Shown here piece after piece: positions 9,629 to 17,666 of a stretch of DNA of 64,000 bases. The translations under genes were made by a program, and so were the position numbers. The stretch is taken from assembly GCF_023712105.1 (NCBI RefSeq), contig NZ_JAMLJI010000004.1, positions 62,001 to 126,000 on the forward strand, given 5' to 3'. Numbering within the stretch: the stretch's first letter is position 1; each line of letters begins with the position of its first letter. This DNA is from Larsenimonas suaedae. GTDB lineage: Bacteria > Pseudomonadota > Gammaproteobacteria > Pseudomonadales > Halomonadaceae. The notes below the pieces were generated by a model, which was not told where the DNA came from, did not search any database, and was given only the letters and a program-made list of their open reading frames with translations.

Positions 9629-10503
9629 CAGTACTGCACCTGGCGTTCGATGTAGCGAAACTGGACGACGGTGAGTAGCCCCACCAAAGCCATCAACAGC
9701 ACCGACTGTGCGCTCGAGCTTCCAAGGTCTCGGGCGACGAAGCCGTCTTCATAGAGTTTGTAGACCAGCGTGCGCGTTGCCCCGCCCGGCCCGCCAAGGG
9801 TGGTGTTGTCGATGGTGGCGAAGGTTTCGAACAGTACGTAGACGGTGTTCATCACCAGCAGAAAGAACGCGGTGGGCGAGAGCAGCGGCAGCGTGATGGT
9901 CGCAAAACGCTTGAAGGGGCCGGCGCCGTCGATGGCGGCGGCCTCGAGCAGCGAGGCCGGAATCATCTGAAGGCCTGCCAGAAAGAACACGAAGTTGTAG
10001 CTCATCTGCTGCCAGACCGAGGCGATCACCACCAGCAAGAGCGCTTGAGTCGGGTCGAGGTGCACGTTCCAGTGCACGCCGATCAGCGCGAGCCCGTGCG
10101 ACAGCACACCGAGCACCGGGTCGAACATGAACAGCCACAAGAGCCCCGCTACTGCCGGGGCGACGGCGTAGGGCCAGGTCAGAAGCACCCGGTAGAGTTT
10201 CGAGCCGCGAAGAACCCGGTCGGCCAGCACCGCAAACAGCAGTGCCAACCCCATGGCGCCGGCCGCAACCGCGATGCTGAAGATCAGTGTGACGCCGGCG
10301 GCGCGCCAATACTCGGCGGTTGCCAGCACACGCTCGAAATTGGCAAGACCGACAAAGCGTTCGCCGAGGCCGAAGGCGTCCTGTACGTAAAACGCCTGAC
10401 GCAGCGAGGCAAACGCGGGCCAGAAGAAAAACAGGGCGACGATGACGAGCTGCGGCGCGAGCAGAAGCCATGGGGTCAGGCGGTGACGTTCGAATACGGT
10501 CAT
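9628..10503 (-). CDS. ugpA: sn-Glycerol-3-phosphate ABC importer, permease
   Basis: Inner-membrane permease (291 aa) with six predicted helices, the first at about residues 12-32 (LLLAPQLVIVALFFFWPAF), and an EAA loop EAAAIDGAGPFKRFATITLP. Pairs with UgpE to form the channel. It begins 48 bases after ugpB and overlaps ugpE by one base. Confidence 0.93.
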   Translation of the reverse strand: MTVFERHRLTPWLLLAPQLVIVALFFFWPAFASLRQAFYVQDAFGLGERFVGLANFERVLATAEYWRAAGVTLIFSIAVAAGAMGLALLFAVLADRVLRGSKLYRVLLTWPYAVAPAVAGLLWLFMFDPVLGVLSHGLALIGVHWNVHLDPTQALLLVVIASVWQQMSYNFVFFLAGLQMIPASLLEAAAIDGAGPFKRFATITLPLLSPTAFFLLVMNTVYVLFETFATIDNTTLGGPGGATRTLVYKLYEDGFVARDLGSSSAQSVLLMALVGLLTVVQFRYIERQVQY

Positions 10504-10551
10504 GACGACGTTCGCAGGCGACGTGCGCCGCCCGCGACCTTGATCAGAGGG

Positions 10552-11874
10552 TTACTGGCCGACGCTTTGCTGAAATTGCGTCAACTGCGCGTTGCCCCGC
10601 TTTGCGGCGTTATCCAGTGCCTCGGGCACGGAGTCGCGGCCGTTGAAGGCGTTTTCCAGCGCGTCAGCAATGATGTTTCGAATCTGCGGCATGTTGCCAA
10701 GGCGCAGGCCGCGACCGTTGTCGTTCGGGGTGCCGCGGGTCAGCTGATTGATCGCCACGTCCGCGCCGGGGGTCTTGTCATAAAAGCCTTGCTGCTTGAG
10801 GCGCTCGAACGCGGCGGTGGTGATCGGCACATAGCCGGTAAAGCTTGCCCAATCGGCCTGAACCTCGGGCGAGGCGACGAAGTTCAGGAACCTGGCCACG
10901 CCCTTGTAGACCTCGTCGCGTTGACCCTTCATGACCCACAGCGACGCGCCACCGATGATCGAGTTCTTCGGCTGATTGATCGCCTCCTGATCGAAGGGCA
11001 TCGGCGCGATGGCGAATTCGAAGTTGTCGGCCGAGGCGTCCTTGATGCCGGCCTGGGAGGCGGATGATGTGGTCAGCATCGCGCAGCGACCGGACTGAAA
11101 GCGCTTGGTGCCATCATCGCCGCGGCCGCCGTATTCGAACGCGTGCGTTTTTTGCCAGTCGGCGAGCTGCTGGATGTGGGCGACGGTCTCGGGCTGCTGA
11201 TTGAACACCATCCGGGTGTCGGTGCCGTCGAAGCCGTTGGCCTTGGTGGCGAAGGGCAGGTCGTTGATCGCGCTGAAGTTCTCAAGCTGAGTCCAGCTCG
11301 GCCAGGCGGTGGTCAGGCCGCACTCGGACGCGCCGCTTTCCACCAGTGTCCGGGCATCGTCGCCCAGCTCGTTCCAGGTCTTCGGCGGCGCGTCGATGCC
11401 GGCTTTCTTGAACGCGTCCTTGTTGTAGTAGAGCACCGGGGTCGAGGAGTTGAACGGCATCGACAGCATGTGGCCGTCGGCGCTGGTGTAATAGCTTTTC
11501 ACCGCCGGCAGGAAGGCGTTGGGATCAAACGGCGTGTCGGTGTCCTTCATCAGCTCATGAACCGGGTAGATCGCGCCCTTGGCGCTCATCATGGTCGCGG
11601 TGCCGACCTCGAACACCTGAGTGATGGCCGGCGCCTTGTTCGCGCGGAAGGCCGCGATGGTGGCGGTCAGGTTGTCGCTGTAGCTGCCCTTGTAGACCGG
11701 CTTGACCACGTACTGATCCTGGGAGGCGTTGAACGCATCGGCGATCTCATTGACCTTGTCGCCCAGCACGCCTTCCATGGCGTGCCACCAGGTGATGGTG
11801 GTCGCGGCGTGTACAGGTGTTGCAAGGGGCGCGGTGGCCAGAATCAGGGCAGACAGTAGACGGTTGAAGCGCAC
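10552..11874 (-). CDS. ugpB: sn-Glycerol-3-phosphate-binding protein, periplasmic
   Basis: Family 1 extracellular solute-binding protein (440 aa) with a Sec signal peptide of about 23 residues ending PVHA before ATTITWWHAMEG. The WWHAMEG start and the SSTPVLYYNKDAFKKAG and NNGRG-like C-terminal segments match UgpB. It starts with GTG at 11874, preceded by a GGAG ribosome site. It leads the ugpBAEC operon and lies just downstream of a Pho-box array, so phosphate-starvation control by PhoB is expected. Confidence 0.93.
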   Translation of the reverse strand: MRFNRLLSALILATAPLATPVHAATTITWWHAMEGVLGDKVNEIADAFNASQDQYVVKPVYKGSYSDNLTATIAAFRANKAPAITQVFEVGTATMMSAKGAIYPVHELMKDTDTPFDPNAFLPAVKSYYTSADGHMLSMPFNSSTPVLYYNKDAFKKAGIDAPPKTWNELGDDARTLVESGASECGLTTAWPSWTQLENFSAINDLPFATKANGFDGTDTRMVFNQQPETVAHIQQLADWQKTHAFEYGGRGDDGTKRFQSGRCAMLTTSSASQAGIKDASADNFEFAIAPMPFDQEAINQPKNSIIGGASLWVMKGQRDEVYKGVARFLNFVASPEVQADWASFTGYVPITTAAFERLKQQGFYDKTPGADVAINQLTRGTPNDNGRGLRLGNMPQIRNIIADALENAFNGRDSVPEALDNAAKRGNAQLTQFQQSVGQ

Positions 11875-11930
11875 GAGGTATCTCCGGGCGGGCAGGTGAG
11901 AAAAATCTCATACGAGCGTAAGTCGGCAAG

Positions 11931-11970
11931 ATGTCAGCCCGGTGGCGCCTTGATGACAGTGTGATGTCAC
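11931..11970 (-). promoter_or_regulatory. Pho-box array upstream of ugpB
   Basis: Read on the minus strand, four 7-base units recur every 11 bases: GTGACAT, CTGTCAT, GCGCCAC, CTGACAT, each separated by 4 bases. The PhoB half-site is CTGTCAT with 11-base spacing. The first pair matches at 12 of 14 half-site positions; the third unit is degenerate, the fourth matches at 6 of 7. The array ends 57 bases before the ugpB GTG, a suitable place to stand in for a -35 element. Confidence 0.8.
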
Positions 11971-12181
11971 CGCCGCGGGCTACGCACGATGTGCTGTAGT
12001 TGAGCTACCCCCTCTAACAGATAGGCCTCGTGGGCTAATTGAGGCCGTGGCTTGCGAAGTGAACCGGTAAAAGGGGTGGTTAAAGTGCACCACTTAGGTC
12101 GATGGTGGTGTAATTTGGCAACGCCCGGTTCCGCGATGGTCTGGTTTATAGAACGACGCATCGCGGGCATTCTGTCGTTAT
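11971..12181. other. Divergent intergenic region between ugpB and ptxS
   Basis: No gene is supported here; the one reading frame that spans it antisense (up to 12308) lacks a ribosome site and family resemblance. It holds a small inverted repeat AAGTG-CAC-CACTT at 12083-12095 that might be a regulator site. Beyond that I see nothing recognisable. Confidence 0.5.
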
Positions 12182-12195
12182 TGAAACCGTTCCCA
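12182..12195 (+). promoter_or_regulatory. PtxS/LacI-type operator before ptxS
   Basis: TGAAACCGTTCCCA lies 79-92 bases upstream of the ptxS start. Its left half TGAAACC equals the left half of the published pseudomonad PtxS palindrome TGAAACCGGTTTCA (from memory), while its right half GTTCCCA equals that of the palindrome found before kguE at 13348. Likely an autoregulatory operator. Confidence 0.6.
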
Positions 12196-12204
12196 TTCGA
12201 CGTG

Positions 12205-12228
12205 ATTGACGCAATTGACGTATTGACG
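12205..12228 (+). repeat. Triple ATTGACG direct repeat in the ptxS leader
   Basis: ATTGACG occurs at 12205, 12214 and 12222 (spacings 9 and 8), with a related ATTCGACG just before at 12195. It lies 46-69 bases upstream of ptxS. Function unknown; it may be a promoter-proximal activator site or chance. Confidence 0.4.
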
Positions 12229-12273
12229 TGACATCCGTCGAGCCTGGGACGGCCCCGTCCAAGGAGCTGCCTC

Positions 12274-13308
12274 GTGTCGCCTTCCCGTTCAACGCCCCGG
12301 CCCACCATTATTGATGTCGCCCGGGACGCCGGTGTTTCGAAAACCAGCGTCTCTCGCTACTTCGGCGCGGAGCGCACGCTGTTGTCGGAGTCGATGCGCT
12401 CGCGCATCGAGGCGTCGATTACCCGGCTTGAATTTCGGCCCGACCGCATCGCAAGTAGCCTGCGCGGACGCAAGACCGGACTGATCGGCATGCTGGTTGC
12501 CGACCTTCGAAACCCCTATACGGTCGCGATGGTGCATGGGGCCGAGCTTGCCTGCCGCGAGCGTGGTTATGCGCTTCTGGTGTTCAATACCGACAACGAC
12601 GACGCCCTCGAGCGGCGCCACCTCGATATTCTTCAGGGCTACAGCATCGAAGGGCTGATCATCAATACCCGCGGGCAGAACCTGATGCCCCTGCAGCAGA
12701 GTCTCGCCTCGGGCCTGCCGATGGTGCTGGTCGACCGCCACATGCCGGGCCTTGAGTGCGACATGGTGGGCCTCGATAACGCGCACGCCGTCACGCTTGC
12801 GCTCTCGCACTTGAGCGAGCAGGGGTTTCAACACGTGATGCTGGTCACGGAGCCGGTTGCGGGCATCAGTTCCCGTGAGGAGCGGGTGGCGGCGTTTGAC
12901 GTTGAGGCGGGCCGGTTGGGGCTTGGCCATCAGGTGCTTGAACTCGAACTCGGCGATAACGCTGAGCGGCTCGACCGCGCCGTGGGGGCGTGGCTCGAGC
13001 GCGGTGAGCGCCCCCAGGCGCTATTGTCGGCCAATGGCGTGGTGACGCTTGCGCTGTGCCAGGCGCTGTCACGGCTTGGCGCGCAGTCGTTTGAGCGCGC
13101 CGGACTGATCGGCATCGATGAGCTCGAATGGTGTTCGCTGGTGGGGCCCGGCATTTCGACCATTGCCCAGCCGGTCGAGGCCATCGGCGCCCAGGCCGTC
13201 GAGCGGCTTTGGACCCGGATCGAGGGGGCCACGGACGCCCCATGTCAGGTTGTGCTCGAGGGCGAACTGACGCTGCGCGGCTCGACCATGGCGGCTGTCC
13301 GGTCCTAG
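12274..13308 (+). CDS. ptxS: LacI-family repressor of 2-ketogluconate genes
   Basis: A 344-aa LacI/GalR regulator: helix-turn-helix at residues 10-30 (IIDVARDAGVSKTSVSRYF), hinge, then a periplasmic-binding-like sensor domain (KTGLIGMLVADLRNPYTVAM). GTG start at 12274 with AAGGAG eight bases before. Its place directly before kguE-K-T-D is the same as that of PtxS in pseudomonads, where 2-ketogluconate releases it from DNA. Candidate operators lie upstream of both this gene and kguE. Confidence 0.85.
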   Translation: MSPSRSTPRPTIIDVARDAGVSKTSVSRYFGAERTLLSESMRSRIEASITRLEFRPDRIASSLRGRKTGLIGMLVADLRNPYTVAMVHGAELACRERGYALLVFNTDNDDALERRHLDILQGYSIEGLIINTRGQNLMPLQQSLASGLPMVLVDRHMPGLECDMVGLDNAHAVTLALSHLSEQGFQHVMLVTEPVAGISSREERVAAFDVEAGRLGLGHQVLELELGDNAERLDRAVGAWLERGERPQALLSANGVVTLALCQALSRLGAQSFERAGLIGIDELEWCSLVGPGISTIAQPVEAIGAQAVERLWTRIEGATDAPCQVVLEGELTLRGSTMAAVRS

Positions 13309-13344
13309 CCCCGCGTGGGACGGCGTCGAATCAATCAAACGTGT

Positions 13345-13364
13345 CATTGGGAACGTTCCCAGTG
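13345..13364 (+). promoter_or_regulatory. LacI-type palindromic operator before kguE
   Basis: A perfect 14-base palindrome TGGGAACGTTCCCA (13348-13361), extended by matching CA and TG outer pairs to 20 bases with one mismatched pair. It has the central CG of LacI-family operators and sits 64-83 bases before the kguE start. PtxS is the obvious candidate to bind it. Confidence 0.7.
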
Positions 13365-13427
13365 GCGAGCATCAATCAAAGGGGTGGTGGCACGACGGCC
13401 AACCCCGCAGGACAGGCAGTAGCGATC

Positions 13428-14246
13428 ATGAGTGATGGTGTGTGGGTATGCACCTCCGCGTTCGGGCGTACAGCGGGCAGCGCCAACGGGCAGATTCAGG
13501 CCGTTGAGTGGATCGCGGCGTCGGGCGCGCAAGGGGTGGAGATTCGTGAGGAGCTGCTCGATGAGCGCCCCGGCATGTTGGCCTCGCTTGCCGATGCGCT
13601 GCGACGCAGTGGGCTATCGACCGTCTATTCCTGCGCCCGGCCGCTTTTTTCAGACAACGGCCAGCTTGACGGTGACCGCTTTCTGGCCGCCTGTGAGCGG
13701 GCGGTCAGGCTCGGTATACGCCGGATCAAGGTGGGGCTTGGCAACCTGTCGCTCGACGGGCTCGACTCGGCGCTGCCTGCGCTTGTCGCGCTGTTCGAGC
13801 CCCTCGAGGTCGGGGTGTCGATCGAAAACGATCAGACCCCCGGCGGCGGCGACCCCCGCCATCACCAGGCGCTGCATCAGGCGCTGGCAGAGCGACTGCC
13901 GCCCTCGAGCCGGCCGCACGCCACGCTCGATCTCGGCAACGGATGCTGGACCGGCCATGACCTCGATGACAGCGCCCGGCGCCTCGCGCCCTGGCTTGGC
14001 TACGTGCACTGCAAGCAGGGCGTCTGGCGCGACGGGCAGTGGCACGCGTCGGCGCCGGATGAGGCCACCCTCGCGCACTGGGCAACCCTCTGGGTCAACT
14101 GGCCGGCCAATCTGGCTCGTGCGATCGAATTTCCCGTGACGCCGGACGCCTTGAGCACCTGGGTTTCGACGTTGTCCACTCTTTCAAGCAGCGGATCCGC
14201 TGCCCCCGATACGGCAGCCGCACGCTGTCAGGAGCGTATTTCATGA
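13428..14246 (+). CDS. kguE: Sugar phosphate isomerase/epimerase-like protein KguE
   Basis: A 272-aa TIM-barrel protein of the xylose-isomerase-like superfamily, with metal-binding-type segments SIENDQTPGG and TLDLGNGCW. In pseudomonad kgu operons it is the first gene; its exact reaction in 2-ketogluconate use is not settled. Start set at ATG 13428 (MSDGVWVCTS); an upstream extension would read through the operator and the end of ptxS. Its TGA overlaps the kguK ATG. Confidence 0.8.
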   Translation: MSDGVWVCTSAFGRTAGSANGQIQAVEWIAASGAQGVEIREELLDERPGMLASLADALRRSGLSTVYSCARPLFSDNGQLDGDRFLAACERAVRLGIRRIKVGLGNLSLDGLDSALPALVALFEPLEVGVSIENDQTPGGGDPRHHQALHQALAERLPPSSRPHATLDLGNGCWTGHDLDDSARRLAPWLGYVHCKQGVWRDGQWHASAPDEATLAHWATLWVNWPANLARAIEFPVTPDALSTWVSTLSTLSSSGSAAPDTAAARCQERIS

Positions 14247-15196
14247 CTAGATCGACGACATTCGATGTAATTGCCTTCGGTGAAACCATGGCGATGATGG
14301 TGGCCGATGACCCCGGCGAACTGGCCGAGGTCACCCGGTTTACCAAGCGCATTGCGGGGGCGGACAACAATGTCGCCATCGGCCTTGCCCGGCTCGGGTT
14401 GACGGTTGGGTGGGTCAGCCGCGTCGGCGATGACAGTTTCGGCCGCTTTATCCGCCAGACGCTGGCCAGCGAAGGGCTCGATGTCTCACGGTTGAGCACC
14501 GATGAGCGCCACCCCACCGGATTTCAGCTGAAGTCGCGCCGCGACGACGGCGGCGACCCGGCGGTGGAGTATTTCCGGCGTGGCTCGGCGGCAAGCCATA
14601 TGGGGCCGGAAGACGTGCCGGAGTCGCTGCTTTCGAGCGCCCGGCATCTGCACTGCACCGGCATTCCGCCCGCGCTCGGCGAGGGCCCGCTCGCGCTCAG
14701 TGAGCACGCGATGAAAACCATGCGCCGCGTGGGCGGGTCGGTGTCGTTCGACCCCAATTTGCGGCCGTCGCTCTGGAAGGACCGCGAGACCATGCGTCAT
14801 CACCTGAACCGGCTGGCGTCGCTTGCCGATGTGGTGCTGCCCGGCCTTTCCGAGGGCGAGATTCTGACCGGCGAGTCGACGCCTCAGGGCGTGGCCGAAT
14901 TCTATCTGTCCCGGGGCGTGCGTGAGGTGGTCATCAAGCTTGGCCCCGAGGGGGCGTGGTATCAGAACGACTCCACCGGGTTCATGGTGCCGGGCGTCAA
15001 GGTCGACCGGGTGGTCGATACGGTCGGTGCCGGCGATGGCTTCGCGACCGGTTTCGTCAGCGCCTGGCTCGAGGGCCTGCCTGCCGAGCAGTGCGTGGCT
15101 CGAGCCAACCAGATCGGTGCGTTTGCGGTACAGGTCAGCGGCGACATGGAAGGCCTGCCGACCCGAGACGCGCTCGAGCGTGCGATGGCCTCGTAA
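14243..15196 (+). CDS. kguK: 2-Ketogluconate kinase (PfkB family)
   Basis: A 317-aa PfkB/ribokinase-type kinase expected to phosphorylate 2-ketogluconate to 2-keto-6-phosphogluconate with ATP. It has the N-terminal substrate motif GADNNVAIGLARLG (about residue 35) and the catalytic anion-hole motif DTVGAGDGFATGF (about residue 255). Alone the sequence could equally be a 2-keto-3-deoxygluconate kinase; the ptxS-kguE-T-D context favours KguK. Starts inside the kguE stop (ATGA). Confidence 0.82.
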   Translation: MTRSTTFDVIAFGETMAMMVADDPGELAEVTRFTKRIAGADNNVAIGLARLGLTVGWVSRVGDDSFGRFIRQTLASEGLDVSRLSTDERHPTGFQLKSRRDDGGDPAVEYFRRGSAASHMGPEDVPESLLSSARHLHCTGIPPALGEGPLALSEHAMKTMRRVGGSVSFDPNLRPSLWKDRETMRHHLNRLASLADVVLPGLSEGEILTGESTPQGVAEFYLSRGVREVVIKLGPEGAWYQNDSTGFMVPGVKVDRVVDTVGAGDGFATGFVSAWLEGLPAEQCVARANQIGAFAVQVSGDMEGLPTRDALERAMAS

Positions 15197-15265
15197 CGCA
15201 CCCGACCGGCTGGCGCGAGCCCGCCGGTCACTTCTCCCCAGCCAGATCATGACAAGGAGTCAGCA

Positions 15266-16552
15266 ATGAGCGCGCGCTTACCCGTACGGCGTTGGTGGTA
15301 TCTGATGCCGATCGTTTTCATCACCTATTCATTGGCCTATGTCGACCGGGCCAACTATGGCTTTGCGGCCGCCGGCGGCATGGCGGAGGATCTTGGCATC
15401 ACGCCTGCGATGTCCTCGCTTTTGGGGTCGCTGTTCTTTTTAGGGTATTTCTTCTGCCAGGTACCGGGCACCATCTACGCCGAAAAACGCAGCGCCAAGG
15501 TATTGATCTTCTGGTGTCTGATCGCCTGGAGCGGGTTGGCCACGCTGACCGGGGTCATTCCCAACGCCTACGCCCTGATCGTGGTGCGTTTTCTGCTCGG
15601 GGTGACCGAGGCGGCGGTAATGCCGGCGATGCTGGTCTATCTGAGCCACTGGTTTACCCGCGCCGAGCGCTCGCGCGCCAACACCTTTTTGATCCTCGGT
15701 AACCCGGTCACAATCCTTTGGATGTCGGTGCTGTCGGGCTACATCATCGAGCACGCCGACTGGCGCTGGATGTTCATCATCGAGGGCGTGCCCGGACTTA
15801 TCTGGGCGGTGTGCTGGTGGTTTCTGGTGGTCGACAGGCCCGAGCAGGCCACCTGGCTTCGAGAGGACCAGAAAGCGCAACTGGCCGAGGCGTTCGAGGC
15901 CGAGCAGCAGGATCTGAAACCGGTCAAGAACTACGCGAGCGCGTTCAAGAATCCCAAGGTGCTGCTGCTGTGCGTGCAGTACTTCTGCTGGAGCGTCGGC
16001 GTCTACGGCTTCGTTCTATGGCTGCCCTCGATGCTCTCGAAGGCCGGCAGCCTCGACATCGTCGAGACCGGCTGGCTCTCGGCCGGGCCGTATGTTGCCG
16101 CGGTGATCGGAATGCTGGTGGTGTCGTGGGGCTCGGACAAGTGCCTCAACCGGCGCGGGTTCGTATGGCCGCCGCTGGCGATTGCCGGGGTCGCGTTTCT
16201 GGGGTCCTTCCTGCTCGGGCCGAGCCATTTCTGGTGGTCCTACGCGCTGCTGGTGGTCGCGGGCTTCGGTCTTTACGCGCCCTACGGCCCATTTTTCGCG
16301 ATCATTCCCGAGATTCTGCCGCGAAACGTCGCCGGTGGCGCCATTGCACTGGTGAACTCGCTCGGCGCGCTCGGCGGCTTCATCGGCGCCTACGGTGTCG
16401 GGTACCTGAACGGCATCACCGGCAGCTCCGCCACGTCCTACGTGGCCATGGGCGGGTTCCTGCTGGCGGCAGCGGCGTTGACGCTGTGCGTGAAGCCCGC
16501 CACCGAGAAAGCCCCCAAGGGCTACACCGTGGCGGCAAGCGCTGCGCGATGA
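15266..16552 (+). CDS. kguT: 2-Ketogluconate transporter (MFS)
   Basis: A 428-aa major facilitator of the anion:cation symporter type with twelve predicted membrane helices. The first segment (ITYSLAYVDRANYGFAAAGG) carries the family YVDRxN signature. It would bring 2-ketogluconate into the cell for the kinase. AAGGAG lies 8 bases before the ATG; 69 bases separate it from kguK and 35 from kguD. Confidence 0.85.
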   Translation: MSARLPVRRWWYLMPIVFITYSLAYVDRANYGFAAAGGMAEDLGITPAMSSLLGSLFFLGYFFCQVPGTIYAEKRSAKVLIFWCLIAWSGLATLTGVIPNAYALIVVRFLLGVTEAAVMPAMLVYLSHWFTRAERSRANTFLILGNPVTILWMSVLSGYIIEHADWRWMFIIEGVPGLIWAVCWWFLVVDRPEQATWLREDQKAQLAEAFEAEQQDLKPVKNYASAFKNPKVLLLCVQYFCWSVGVYGFVLWLPSMLSKAGSLDIVETGWLSAGPYVAAVIGMLVVSWGSDKCLNRRGFVWPPLAIAGVAFLGSFLLGPSHFWWSYALLVVAGFGLYAPYGPFFAIIPEILPRNVAGGAIALVNSLGALGGFIGAYGVGYLNGITGSSATSYVAMGGFLLAAAALTLCVKPATEKAPKGYTVAASAAR

Positions 16553-16587
16553 ACATGTATTATCTGGTTTGAACAAGGAGCAGCCCG

Positions 16588-17598
16588 ATGGCAGACACCA
16601 CTACGCCCCCCGAGAAGAAAACGGTCATTGTTTATAAGCGCCCGCTGGCGCCAGACCTGATGGCGCAGCTCGAGCAGCGCTTCACGGTGCTCGATTTCAC
16701 CTGCGTTACCGACCTGACCGAGGACGCCGATTTCCTCGAGGCGCTGCCGCGCGCTCATGGATTGATCGGTGCAAGCGTCAAGCTTGACCGTGAGTTGCTT
16801 GCGCGTGCTGAGCGGCTGGAGGCGATTTCGAGCATTTCGGTAGGCGTCGACAACTATGACATCGCGTATCTGAACGAGCGCGACATTGTCTTGTGCCATA
16901 CCCCGGACGTGTTGACCGAGACCACCGCGGACACCGCGTTCCTGCTGATTCTTTCCGCGGCGCGGCGCGGAGTCGAGCTTGCCAACATGGTCAGAAAGGG
17001 CGAATGGACCGAGAGCGTCAAGGAACCTCAGTTCGGCGTCGATGTGCACCACAAGACGCTCGGCATTGTCGGCATGGGCCGTATCGGTCAGGCGATCGGG
17101 CGGCGCGCGAAGTTTGGCTTCGGCATGACGGTCAACTACCACAATCGCTCGCGCCATGAGATCGTTGAGCAGGAGCTCGACGCGACCTGGCTCGAGTTCG
17201 AGACACTGCTTGAGCGCTCCGACATCGTCTGCGTGACGGTGCCGCTGTCAGACGCTACCCGGAAGATGTTCGATCAAAAGGCGTTCGAGACCATGGGCGC
17301 CGAGTGCATTTTCGTCAACATCTCCCGCGGCGGTGTGGTGGATGAGCCGGCGCTGATCGAGGCGCTTCAAAACGGCACCATCCGTGCGGCGGGCCTTGAT
17401 GTGTTCGAAACGGAACCGCTGCCGGCGGATTCGCCGCTAACGCGTCTCGATAACGCCGTCACTTTGCCGCACATTGGCTCGGCCACTCATGAGACCCGCT
17501 TCGCGATGGCAGAACTTGCGGTTCAGAACCTGATCCAGAGCCTTCAGGGCGACCGCCCGCAGGCGCCCTACAACTGGGACGCGCTTGACCGAGGCTAG
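16588..17598 (+). CDS. kguD: 2-Keto-6-phosphogluconate reductase
   Basis: A 336-aa D-2-hydroxyacid dehydrogenase. It has the nucleotide site LGIVGMGRIGQAIG (about residues 157-170), the catalytic Arg in FVNISRGGVVDE, Glu in DVFETEPL and His in LPHIGSATHE. In the kgu pathway it reduces 2-keto-6-phosphogluconate to 6-phosphogluconate. A glyoxylate/2-ketogluconate reductase (GhrB) role is the alternative. Last gene of the operon, followed by a large hairpin. Confidence 0.85.
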   Translation: MADTTTPPEKKTVIVYKRPLAPDLMAQLEQRFTVLDFTCVTDLTEDADFLEALPRAHGLIGASVKLDRELLARAERLEAISSISVGVDNYDIAYLNERDIVLCHTPDVLTETTADTAFLLILSAARRGVELANMVRKGEWTESVKEPQFGVDVHHKTLGIVGMGRIGQAIGRRAKFGFGMTVNYHNRSRHEIVEQELDATWLEFETLLERSDIVCVTVPLSDATRKMFDQKAFETMGAECIFVNISRGGVVDEPALIEALQNGTIRAAGLDVFETEPLPADSPLTRLDNAVTLPHIGSATHETRFAMAELAVQNLIQSLQGDRPQAPYNWDALDRG

Positions 17599-17620
17599 GC
17601 GACGGATCAGACGTCACTAG

Positions 17621-17658
17621 AACGACACACGCCGGGGCTTGCCCCGGCGTGTGTCGTT
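17621..17658. terminator. Perfect 38-base palindrome between convergent genes
   Basis: An 18-base stem AACGACACACGCCGGGGC and its exact complement, with only TT between, lies between kguD (plus) and the MFS gene (minus). It is placed as a two-way terminator, but neither side is followed by a T-run, so termination may be weak or rely on other factors. Confidence 0.6.
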
Positions 17659-17666
17659 TCAAGGGC

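Noticed and set aside
11985-12030. tRNA-like stretch (minus strand TAGCTCAACTACAGCAC)
   Set aside because: No complete cloverleaf, anticodon arm or T-arm could be drawn around it.
11967-12308. 113-codon minus-strand frame upstream of ptxS
   Set aside because: Overlaps the Pho-box array and ptxS start, no ribosome site, no resemblance to known proteins.
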